The notes beneath the pieces are model-generated. The model saw nothing but the letters and a program-made list of their open reading frames with translations. It was not told the origin of the DNA and did no database searches. DNA of 6,983 nt from assembly GCA_003221075.1 (NCBI GenBank), contig QHUF01000103.1, positions 2,556 to 9,538 of the forward strand. The letters are read 5' to 3'. Every line of letters starts with the position of its first letter. Position 1 is the stretch's first letter. This DNA is from Gemmatimonadota bacterium. Its GTDB lineage: Bacteria > Gemmatimonadota > Gemmatimonadetes > Gemmatimonadales > GWC2-71-9. The translations under genes and the position numbers were made by a program. Of the stretch, positions 1 to 6,983 are shown piece after piece.

Positions 1-296
1 AAGTCGTTCGGATCGCCGTAGACGCCGCCGAACCAGTTGGCCCACGAGACCGCCGCGACGTTCGGGACGCGCGCGAGTGTCTGACGGTACGGCAGCGGCA
101 CAGGGAAAATGAAGGACACGCTGTGCCGCGTGATCATGCGGTTGGCCGACGACGCGGCGACGCCCGCGTTCCAGGCGCCCACGATCGTGCGGATCAGCCC
201 AAACGCCATCACGGCCGTGGCGATGCCCAGCATCGTCAGGATCGTGCGCAACCGGTGCCGGAACAGGTTCTTGAGGACGATTTTGAGGAGTTTCAT
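1..296 (-). CDS. MacB/FtsX-type ABC transporter permease, N-terminal part (runs off left edge)
   Basis: This is the inner-membrane permease of the ABC system encoded just upstream on the same strand. Only 98 codons are visible, from an ATG at 296-294. The protein opens MKLLKIVLKNLFRHRLRTIL, a basic amphipathic start, followed by one hydrophobic segment at about residues 19-40. After it comes the beginning of a periplasmic domain with NWFGGVYGDPND near residues 87-98. The 'N-L-x-R-x-(K/R)-x-R-T-x-L-T-x-L-G-I' opening and an early first helix followed by a large periplasmic domain are typical of MacB/LolC-like permeases, so about 300 more residues and three further helices should lie outside the window. 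Its start overlaps the ATPase stop in an ATGA, which implies translational coupling. The substrate cannot be read from the sequence. The family assignment is secure; the exact role is not. Confidence 0.88.
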   Translation of the reverse strand, partial: MKLLKIVLKNLFRHRLRTILTMLGIATAVMAFGLIRTIVGAWNAGVAASSANRMITRHSVSFIFPVPLPYRQTLARVPNVAAVSWANWFGGVYGDPND

Positions 297-967
297 TGCA
301 GTTCGCCCTTATCGAGGTGACGGACGATGTGCGCGCGCTCGGCGGCGTGCGGATCGTGCGTCACCATGACGATGGTCTTCTTGAATTCCTTGTTCAGCCG
401 CTCCAGCAGCGTCAGGACTTCTTCGGCCGACTTGCGATCGAGATCGCCGGTCGGCTCGTCGGCGACGAGGATCGTGGGGTCGGTCGCGAGCGCGCGCGCG
501 ATCGCGACGCGCTGTTCCTGCCCGCCCGAGAGCTGGCGCGGGTAGTGGTGCAGGCGATCCTGCAGACCCACCAGGGTCAGCGCGGTTTCGACGTGCTTGC
601 GCCGGTCGGCCTTCGACAGCGGCGTGAGCAGCAGGGGCAACTCCACGTTCTCGTACGCCGTGAGTACGGGGATCAGGTTATAGAACTGAAACACGAATCC
701 GATGTGTCGCGCGCGCCAGCGGGCCAGATCCGACTCGCTGAGTTTCGTGACGTCGGTGCCCGCGACCGAGACCGCACCTTTGTCGGGACGATCGATTCCC
801 GCGATCAGGTTGAGGAGCGTGGTCTTCCCGGACCCGGACGGGCCCATCAGACCGAGGAACTCTCCCTCGGGGACGTCGAGCGAGATGTCGTTCAGCACCG
901 GAATTGCCATGCTGTCGCGCCGATAGGACTTGGACACACCGCGAACCTGAACGATCGGATTGGGCAT
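293..967 (-). CDS. ABC transporter ATP-binding protein, MacB/LolD type
   Basis: A 224-residue stand-alone nucleotide-binding subunit that should power the adjacent permease from the cytoplasm. All core motifs are present: Walker A GPSGSGKTT at 42-50, Q-loop glutamine at 94 (FVFQFYN), signature LSGGQ at 146-150 within LSGGQEQRVAIARALA, Walker B ILVADEPTGDLD at 166-177 with the catalytic E171, and the switch histidine H204 in VTHDP. Length and motif spacing match the LolD/MacB ATPase family (about 220-235 residues), whose members serve lipoprotein release, macrolide or peptide efflux, or cell-division permeases. A good Shine-Dalgarno, GAGGAG, lies at 976-971, just before the ATG. The adaptor stop is 9 nt upstream, and the permease start overlaps its stop in ATGA. 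Nothing in the protein looks damaged, although the adaptor gene ahead of it is. Confidence 0.95.
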   Translation of the reverse strand: MPNPIVQVRGVSKSYRRDSMAIPVLNDISLDVPEGEFLGLMGPSGSGKTTLLNLIAGIDRPDKGAVSVAGTDVTKLSESDLARWRARHIGFVFQFYNLIPVLTAYENVELPLLLTPLSKADRRKHVETALTLVGLQDRLHHYPRQLSGGQEQRVAIARALATDPTILVADEPTGDLDRKSAEEVLTLLERLNKEFKKTIVMVTHDPHAAERAHIVRHLDKGELQ

Positions 968-970
968 GAT

Positions 971-976
971 CTCCTC
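971..976 (-). promoter_or_regulatory. Ribosome binding site of the ABC ATPase gene
   Basis: GAGGAG on the minus strand sits 3 nt ahead of the ATPase ATG (about 5 nt if counted from its GAGG core) and almost touches the adaptor's original TAA at 979-977. It fixes the ATPase start at 967. It also suggests that the ATPase was normally translated by ribosomes finishing the adaptor. Confidence 0.7.
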
Positions 977-2051
977 TTACTGCACGGTGACTTTGGCGCC
1001 GCCACGCAGGCTGGCGCCGACGCTGTCGACGACTTGAACGCGCGGACGTAACCCCTCGCGGATCGCGACGGACGATCCGAGCTGCCGGCCCACGACGACC
1101 GGCACTTCCACGGCCCGGCCCGCTCATCTCCGGTAGCACGCGCGCATCGTAGGAACGAAACGCGACCTTCACCTGGACGGTCGCCTTCGCGCGATCGGCG
1201 GTAGGCACGATCTTGGCGACGGAGCCGGGATAGCGCACGTCGGGATATGCGTCGAGCACGATCTCGCACGGCTGGCCGGCGCTGATCGTCTCGAGGTTCG
1301 ACTCGGCGACGTCGGCCTCGACTTGCAGCGAGCCGAGATCGGCGATCGTGACGACGGCACTCTTCGAGAAGGCGCCCCCGGCGAGTGGGGCGACCACCTC
1401 ACCCACATCGGCGTTCTTCGTCAGGACCGTACCGTCGAACGGCGCGCGGATCACCGTATTCTCCAGCGCAACCTCCGCCGACTGGAGCGCGGCCTGCGCA
1501 ACGGCAATCCCCGCCTTCACCCGCTCCAAGCGCGCGTCCGCGGCATCGTACGTCGCCTGCGAGCTGAAGTTGCTGTCCATCAGCGTCTTTTCCCGCACCA
1601 ACGACCGCTCGGCGTCGCGCAGCTCGGCGCGGCTCAACGCGAGGTTGGCCTGCGCCTGTGCCAGTTGCGCCCGGACATCGGCGTCCTCGATCCGGGCAAT
1701 CACCTGCCCCGTCCGCACGCGGTCGCCCTCGACGACACCGAGATACACGAGACGGCCGGTGCCCTTGGACGCCACGGCGGCTTTCCGCTGCGCGACGACG
1801 TAGCCGCTGGCGATCATGACCGCCCCGGACCGCATCGGCGACACCATCGTCGCGGGCGTGAGGTGGACGGGGATGGCGGAACGGAGGGCGCCCCCGGCCA
1901 GCAACAGGGTGGTCACGAGCACGATGACGCCGGCGGCGCCCACACCCAGCAGGAGCCAGCGCCGCCAATCCGACGCGGGCGGCGCCCCGTCGGCGGCGCG
2001 GTTGATCCGCAGCGCGGAGAGGTCCGCGTTCTTAGCTTCCATGCCGCTCAA
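977..2051 (-). pseudogene. Periplasmic adaptor (MacA/HlyD/RND-type membrane fusion protein), internally deleted and frameshifted
   Basis: Periplasmic adaptor subunit of the downstream ABC transporter. Numbering from GTG 2060, it shows a basic cytoplasmic start, a transmembrane anchor at about 35-57 and a first lipoyl half at about 99-125 (GRLVYLGVVEGDRVRTGQV). An alpha-hairpin rich in Ala, Gln and Arg follows at about 127-200, then the second lipoyl half (NTVIRAPFDGTVL, 201-213), then beta-barrel sequence to VLPEMSG (308-314). There the frame breaks, at about 1112-1127. The family's C-terminal domain resumes in another frame as RAVEVPVVVGRQLGSSVAIR and runs through SLRGGAKVTVQ to TAA at 979-977. 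The barrel end and the strands before RAVEVP, some 35-45 residues in relatives such as E. coli MacA, are missing. The unshifted frame reads on into ATPase sequence to about 678, giving a 460-residue product from GTG 2060. I prefer the TTG start at 2051-2049 because GGAGG lies 8 nt ahead; GTG 2060 and ATG 2042 are alternatives. Family assignment is firm; whether the lesion is biological or an assembly fault is open. Confidence 0.82.
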
Positions 2052-2059
2052 TCGTAACA

Positions 2060-2064
2060 CCTCC
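2060..2064 (-). promoter_or_regulatory. Ribosome binding site of the adaptor gene
   Basis: A GGAGG on the minus strand lies 8 nt before TTG 2051-2049, an ideal spacing. It overlaps the alternative GTG at 2060-2058 and is 17 nt from ATG 2042-2040. Spacing alone therefore favours the TTG start. No clear -35/-10 pair was seen in the short spacer upstream. Confidence 0.5.
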
Positions 2065-2073
2065 GGCCAGGGT

Positions 2074-2091
2074 CCGAGTGTCCAGACTCGG
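2074..2091. repeat. Small inverted repeat in the ftsH-adaptor spacer
   Basis: CCGAGT at 2074-2079 pairs with ACTCGG at 2086-2091 across a 6-nt loop. It is followed by an odd-centred palindrome, GGCCTGAGGCC, at 2090-2100. The repeats lie in the 5' leader side of the adaptor operon, 10 nt upstream of its ribosome binding site. They could fold in the leader RNA or act as an operator; the sequence does not distinguish these. Confidence 0.4.
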
Positions 2092-2123
2092 CCTGAGGCC
2101 TACCGACCTTGGGGTATTTGGAT

Positions 2124-2144
2124 GCCCGGGCCCGGGCGCCCGGG
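2124..2144 (-). terminator. Overlapping GC-only palindromes just after ftsH, possible terminator stem
   Basis: Two perfect 14-bp palindromes, GCCCGGGCCCGGGC (2124-2137) and CCCGGGCGCCCGGG (2131-2144), share seven bases. They begin one base past the ftsH stop in the direction of transcription. Such stems would be very stable, but no U-tract follows on the minus strand (the next bases read ATCCAAATACC). If this is a terminator it is not a classical intrinsic one. The rest of the 85-bp spacer to the adaptor gene shows no gene. Confidence 0.35.
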
Positions 2145-2145
2145 G

Positions 2146-4134
<1,989 letters not shown>

Positions 4135-4689
4135 CTACGTCAGACTCGCGATATAGGGAAGGTGCCGGAAGTTTTCCGCGTGATCGAGCCCATACCCGAC
4201 CAGGAACAGCGTCGGCGCGTCGAATCCCACGAATTTCGCTTCCAGCTCCAAATGTTCAGCCACGTGTTTGTGTAACAAGGCACAGATCTCCAGACTCCGC
4301 GGCCGCCGCTGCCGGAGCAGCGCGACCAGCTTGTTCAGCGTCTTGCCGGTATCGATGATGTCCTCGACCAGCAGGATGTGCTTCCCGGCGAGTTCCGTTT
4401 CAGGGTCATATACCAGCCGGACGTTCCCGCTCGACACCGTTCCTTCGCCGTAGCTCGATGCGACGATAAAATCGACCTGGAGCGGCCGGTCGAGGCGCCG
4501 CACGAGATCGCTCAAGAAGATGAAGCTGCCCTTGAGGAGGCCCAGGACCAGCAGTTCGCCGTCGGGGTAGGCCGCCGTGATTTCACGGCCCAGGCTCTCG
4601 ACTCGCTCGGCGATCGTCTCCTCATCGAAGACGATGCGCTTGAGCTCACGTCCCCCCGTCTGCCTCAGCTGAGCTGTGCTCGGTAACAT
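4135..4689 (-). CDS. hpt: Hypoxanthine(-guanine) phosphoribosyltransferase
   Basis: Cytoplasmic purine-salvage enzyme that transfers the phosphoribosyl group of PRPP to hypoxanthine or guanine, giving IMP or GMP. The 184-residue protein has the GLLKGSF loop at 50-56, the flexible active-site loop SSYGEGTVSSG at 78-88, and the PRPP motif ILLVEDIIDTGKTL at 105-118 with acidic pair E109/D110 and catalytic D113. The base-binding lysine is K141 in LLHK, and the C-terminal purine-recognition stretch is FVGFDAPTLFLVGYGLDH (153-170), ending with NFRHLPYI. Length matches the bacterial family (about 175-190). The ATG at 4689 lies inside the end of tilS, a 44-bp overlap, and is preceded by GGTGAGG at 4700-4694. 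The first 17 or so residues are weakly family-like, but I see no better in-frame start. Guanine versus hypoxanthine preference cannot be told from sequence. Confidence 0.96.
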   Translation of the reverse strand: MLPSTAQLRQTGGRELKRIVFDEETIAERVESLGREITAAYPDGELLVLGLLKGSFIFLSDLVRRLDRPLQVDFIVASSYGEGTVSSGNVRLVYDPETELAGKHILLVEDIIDTGKTLNKLVALLRQRRPRSLEICALLHKHVAEHLELEAKFVGFDAPTLFLVGYGLDHAENFRHLPYIASLT

Positions 4690-6025
4690 CCAACCTCACC
4701 GCTCGGGTTCCGGGCGCCGGCACGCCCTCCGCACTGCGACAGATGCCCGGCACCCAGAGAATGGTTGCCCCTCTACTGACTACGGGATAGCGCGGCCGCG
4801 CACTGCGCGGCACTCGCGCTTCCATTAGTAACCGCCTGAGCGGCCGGTGTCCGACGCCGCCCAACGGCACCAGCGAATCACCGCGCGCGGGCCACCGCAC
4901 TTCCCACGCGGCGCTGTCCAGCCACGTCGTCCACGTCGCGCGCTCGATCTGCGCGGGCGCCGACGCGGGCGCCCAGGCAATCTCGAACCCGCCGAACCGC
5001 GCCGTACCCCGCTCGCCGCTCGGCCAAATCCGCTCGAGCGCGCAATCGACCGCGTGGGCCGCATCGCGACCGACTCGCAACTGATCGAATGCCACTTCGG
5101 CCGACCACCCGTCGCCCAATGGCAGACGGCGGCCGGAGGGGCGTTGCGCGAATGCTACGAGCTGCCGAGCCCGCGTTGGCCCTAGCACGAGTCCTACTCT
5201 GCGGGCCGCAGCGCGCAAAAGCGCGACAGACAATGCGTTATCATAGCCGACCACACTCGCGCGGGCAACGGTAAAGGTCGTTCCCTGGACGCTGAGCGCT
5301 AACTCCTGCACGATATCCAACATGTGATCCCAGGCACGACGATCGCTGGCCGCATGACGACCCTGCTCCAGCAAATCGCGCCGCAACCGTGAGCCGAGGC
5401 GCTCGTTCAGTAACGGCAGGAGCGTCGTGCGGACCCAGGAGCGGAGGTGCCGAGGATCGCGATTCGCAGGATCCTCGTATACGGGCAGGCCGCGCTCCGC
5501 GACGTGGGCCAGCAGCTCGCTGCGCGTGAACGGCAACAACGGTCGCACCAGCCCGCCACGACCGCGCGGGGAAATTCCTGCGAGACCGGCGGGCGCGCTC
5601 CCGCGCAACCCGCGCAGCAGGATCGTCTCGACCTGATCGTCTTCGTGATGCGCGGTCACGATGTATTTCGCGCCGCGGCGTTTTTGCACTTCACGGAGCC
5701 ACGCGTAGCGCGCGCGCCGCGCTTCGGTCTCCGTCGTGTCGGGTCCCAGATTCAGTTCGGTGAACTCGAAGGGCAATCCGTATTTCTCGGCGAGCTGTCT
5801 GACCGTCCGGCCGACCGGCCGTCCGGCCGGCAGGATCCCGTGGTCCACGTGGGCGACTACGAGGGACAATCCGAGCTCGCTCGCCGTGTCGCTCAGCAAA
5901 TCGAGTAAGGCAACAGAATCCACGCCACCAGAGACCGCGACAAGCGCCTCCCCGGGATCTCGGAAGAGCCGATTTTCGCGAATGTGCGCCAGCACGCGGG
6001 CCGGCAGCGAGGCACCAGTGGTCAT
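4646..6025 (-). CDS. tilS: tRNA(Ile)-lysidine synthetase TilS
   Basis: Essential tRNA-modifying enzyme that uses ATP to attach lysine to C34 of tRNA-Ile(CAU), switching it from AUG to AUA decoding. From ATG 6025 the protein is 459 residues, typical for the long form. It has the PP-loop SGGVDS at 32-37, AHVDHG at 58-63, an RRARYAWL segment near 103-110, and TAHHEDDQVETILLRGLRG at 124-142, the N-type ATPase signature region. The motif EDPANRDPRHLRSWVR (184-199) has Ser where many homologues have Asn after the Arg; this site varies across the family. The middle and C-terminal tRNA-binding domains follow, ending in the RLLMEARVPR and ATILWVPGI blocks. A TTG at 6064 would add 13 residues but overlaps the divergent gene, and its purine-rich upstream sequence sits only 2 nt away, so I prefer the ATG. 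It is the first gene of the tilS-hpt-ftsH cluster. Confidence 0.95.
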   Translation of the reverse strand: MTTGASLPARVLAHIRENRLFRDPGEALVAVSGGVDSVALLDLLSDTASELGLSLVVAHVDHGILPAGRPVGRTVRQLAEKYGLPFEFTELNLGPDTTETEARRARYAWLREVQKRRGAKYIVTAHHEDDQVETILLRGLRGSAPAGLAGISPRGRGGLVRPLLPFTRSELLAHVAERGLPVYEDPANRDPRHLRSWVRTTLLPLLNERLGSRLRRDLLEQGRHAASDRRAWDHMLDIVQELALSVQGTTFTVARASVVGYDNALSVALLRAAARRVGLVLGPTRARQLVAFAQRPSGRRLPLGDGWSAEVAFDQLRVGRDAAHAVDCALERIWPSGERGTARFGGFEIAWAPASAPAQIERATWTTWLDSAAWEVRWPARGDSLVPLGGVGHRPLRRLLMEARVPRSARPRYPVVSRGATILWVPGICRSAEGVPAPGTRAVRLDVTEHSSAEADGGT

Positions 6026-6037
6026 GTATCTTGAAGT
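6026..6037. promoter_or_regulatory. Very short divergent start region between tilS and the flavin reductase gene
   Basis: Only 12 bp separate the two start codons, and neither ATG has a convincing Shine-Dalgarno. On the plus strand TATCTT (6027-6032) resembles a -10 box 5 nt ahead of the reductase ATG, which would put the transcription start at or near the ATG. On the minus strand CATACT (6041-6036) is a weaker -10-like match ahead of tilS. No good -35 elements were seen. The promoters must lie within the opposing coding sequences. Confidence 0.3.
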
Positions 6038-6637
6038 ATGCGTGAGCCCGACCTCACATACCAACTCCTCCGCAATCTCACCTCACCCGTCGTCGCGATC
6101 ACGGCCCAGCGCAACGGCAAAGAGAACGGCATGATCTCCGATGCCGCGGTGCGCGCGTCGATCGTGCCCATGGTGCCGCGGGTGTCGGTATACATCCACA
6201 AATTCAACTACAGCCACGACATGATCTTCGAGACGGGCCGTTTCGCGATGCATCTGCTGCACACCAAGCAATTGGACGTCGTGCGGCGGCTCGGCTTCGT
6301 CAGCGGACGAGATCGCGACAAGCTCGCGGGGCTGCCGCATCATCGCGGCGTGCTGGGCGTGCCGGTGCTCGATGAGTGTTTCGCGCATTTCGAGTGCAGC
6401 GTCGCCAACGTAATGGATACCGGCAGCTCGACGCTGTTTCTCGGCGACGTCGTGGCGGTGGGTTGCGGAGCGGCGGCCGGTCTCGAACCGCGCGGTGAGT
6501 TGCTGACGGCGACGTACTTCCGCGCGAATATGCCCGCGGAGTGGCGGATCGAATACGAGGCGAAGCTCAAAGACGCGCAGCAGGTTGCGGCAGAGATGTC
6601 GCGCAACATCAAACCGGTGGTTTGGAAAATGAGCTGA
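6038..6637 (+). CDS. Flavin reductase-like (FMN-binding split-barrel) family protein
   Basis: A 199-residue soluble protein with the pattern of the flavin reductase-like domain, which binds FMN or FAD and commonly supplies reduced flavin to partner enzymes or itself reduces small substrates. The opening strand TSPVVAITAQRNGKENGMISDAA (15-37) matches the 'PVxVIT...NGxxxSA' entry of the family. It is followed by RVSVYI (48-53), GRFAMHLLH (67-75), the helix-turn LGFVSGRDRDKL (85-96), the strand FAHFECSVANVMDTGSSTLFLGDVVAV (115-141) and a C-terminal helix. An in-frame TGA at 6032-6034 rules out an upstream start, so ATG 6038 is the first possible one, and it lacks a Shine-Dalgarno. The gene is divergent from tilS and stands alone, with no oxygenase partner in view, so the substrate is unknown. 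It ends at a TGA whose A begins the A-run next to the downstream hairpin. Confidence 0.85.
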   Translation: MREPDLTYQLLRNLTSPVVAITAQRNGKENGMISDAAVRASIVPMVPRVSVYIHKFNYSHDMIFETGRFAMHLLHTKQLDVVRRLGFVSGRDRDKLAGLPHHRGVLGVPVLDECFAHFECSVANVMDTGSSTLFLGDVVAVGCGAAAGLEPRGELLTATYFRANMPAEWRIEYEAKLKDAQQVAAEMSRNIKPVVWKMS

Positions 6638-6669
6638 AAAAGTTAGGGGCGCAGCATGCTGCGCCCCTA
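6637..6669 (-). terminator. Intrinsic terminator of the outer-membrane protein gene, possibly bidirectional
   Basis: Positions 6644-6669 form a perfect 26-bp palindrome with GC-rich arms (TAGGGGCGCAGC and its complement), so the RNA can make an 11-12 bp stem with a minimal loop. Read on the minus strand it is followed by AACTTTTT, using the A-run at 6637-6641, which fits an intrinsic terminator for the barrel gene ending at 6707. On the plus strand the next bases are TCCGAACG with no T-run, so termination of the reductase transcript by the same stem would be weaker. The A-run shares its first base with the reductase stop codon. Confidence 0.8.
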
Positions 6670-6706
6670 TCCGAACGCAACCTGCAGGCGTTCGTCGCGA
6701 AGTGAT

Positions 6707-6983
6707 CTATCGGTTCAGCAGGGCGCTGACGCCGAGCGCCAAACCCCAGTTGCCGTTGTAACTGACGATGTAGGACTTGTTGGCCGAGCTTGGCATGAAA
6801 TCCACATGACCGTCGAGCCGGACGGCGAGCATCTTGCCGAACCGCTGCCGCACACCAACCTGCCCCCCAATGCCGCTGTCGTTCGCCTTGTACGCGCCCG
6901 TGTAGGAATTCTTCACGTATCCGACCGCCGCGAAGAGCTCGGCGCGGCTTGTGGGCGGCACGTTGTAGACGAGCCAGACGTGC
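6707..6983 (-). CDS. Outer-membrane beta-barrel protein, C-terminal part (5' end beyond right edge)
   Basis: The reading frame is open to the window edge (it reads HVWLVYNVPP just inside it), so this is the last 91 or so residues of a longer protein, and GTG 6961 is not a credible start. Alternating polar/hydrophobic strands with turns are evident: RAELFAAVGYVKNSYTG, GIGGQVGVRQRFG, LAVRLDGHVDFMPS and NWGLALGVSALLNR. The sequence resembles small outer-membrane barrel domain proteins (about 170-220 residues, eight strands), which usually carry a signal peptide; that end is not visible. The 'G.RQRFGKMLAVRLDG' strand pair is the kind I recall from Gemmatimonadota barrels. The chain ends Leu-Leu-Asn-Arg and not in the terminal aromatic that many barrels use as an assembly signal. 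Its function is unknown. Confidence 0.75.
   Translation of the reverse strand, partial: HVWLVYNVPPTSRAELFAAVGYVKNSYTGAYKANDSGIGGQVGVRQRFGKMLAVRLDGHVDFMPSSANKSYIVSYNGNWGLALGVSALLNR

Noticed and set aside
296..1051. A 251-codon plus-strand open frame opposite the ABC ATPase
   Set aside because: It mirrors a well-conserved ATPase gene, has low-complexity composition and no recognisable motif; it is a GC-driven shadow.
678..2060. A continuous 460-residue frame that could be called one full-length adaptor or an adaptor fusion
   Set aside because: Only the first 314 or so residues resemble an adaptor. The rest is out-of-frame ATPase and adaptor sequence rich in Arg and Gly, and the true C-terminal strands lie in another frame.
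5803..5829. Direct repeat CCGTCCGGCCG, two copies 16 bp apart, inside tilS
   Set aside because: The encoded stretch has the usual TilS spacing between HVDHG and GLPF, so no duplication has been inserted. It is explained by GC-rich codon use.
6026..6064. A longer tilS start at TTG 6064 with GGAGG just upstream
   Set aside because: The purine-rich stretch is only 2 nt from the TTG and is part of the reductase coding sequence. The added 13 residues have no family match, and the ATG at 6025 already gives a normal TilS N-terminus.

Overview
The window is about 7 kb of dense, GC-rich bacterial chromosome (roughly two-thirds GC by eye). A didermal host is inferred from an outer-membrane beta-barrel protein and a periplasmic adaptor. 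The tilS-hpt-ftsH order is widespread in bacteria. The style of the MacB-type ABC cluster and of the small barrel protein fits Gemmatimonadota or a related phylum such as Acidobacteriota, but this is an inference from remembered family resemblance.

Layout: positions 1-2051 hold a minus-strand ABC operon, transcribed adaptor, then ATPase, then permease, with the permease running off the left edge. Positions 2061-2145 are a short GC-rich spacer with inverted repeats. Positions 2146-6025 are a tight minus-strand housekeeping cluster read tilS, hpt, ftsH: tilS and hpt overlap by 44 bp, and the hpt stop abuts the ftsH start. A flavin-reductase-family gene at 6038-6637 is divergent from tilS, with only 12 bp between the start codons. 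It converges on a partial outer-membrane barrel gene (6707 to the right edge). A perfect 26-bp palindrome between these two acts as a terminator, best placed for the barrel gene.

How the genes work together: TilS makes the lysidine that lets tRNA-Ile(CAU) read AUA, Hpt salvages hypoxanthine or guanine, and FtsH is the membrane-bound AAA+ zinc protease. The ABC genes would form a MacAB-like inner-membrane pump joined to a periplasmic adaptor.

The main anomaly is the adaptor gene. Its reading frame breaks near position 1124, and about 35-45 residues that the family normally has there are absent. The rest of the C-terminal domain continues in another frame to a stop at 977. It therefore looks like a real internal deletion (or a misassembly), not a single-base error. 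I found no defence system, mobile element, CRISPR array, rRNA or tRNA gene, and no convincing undescribed system.
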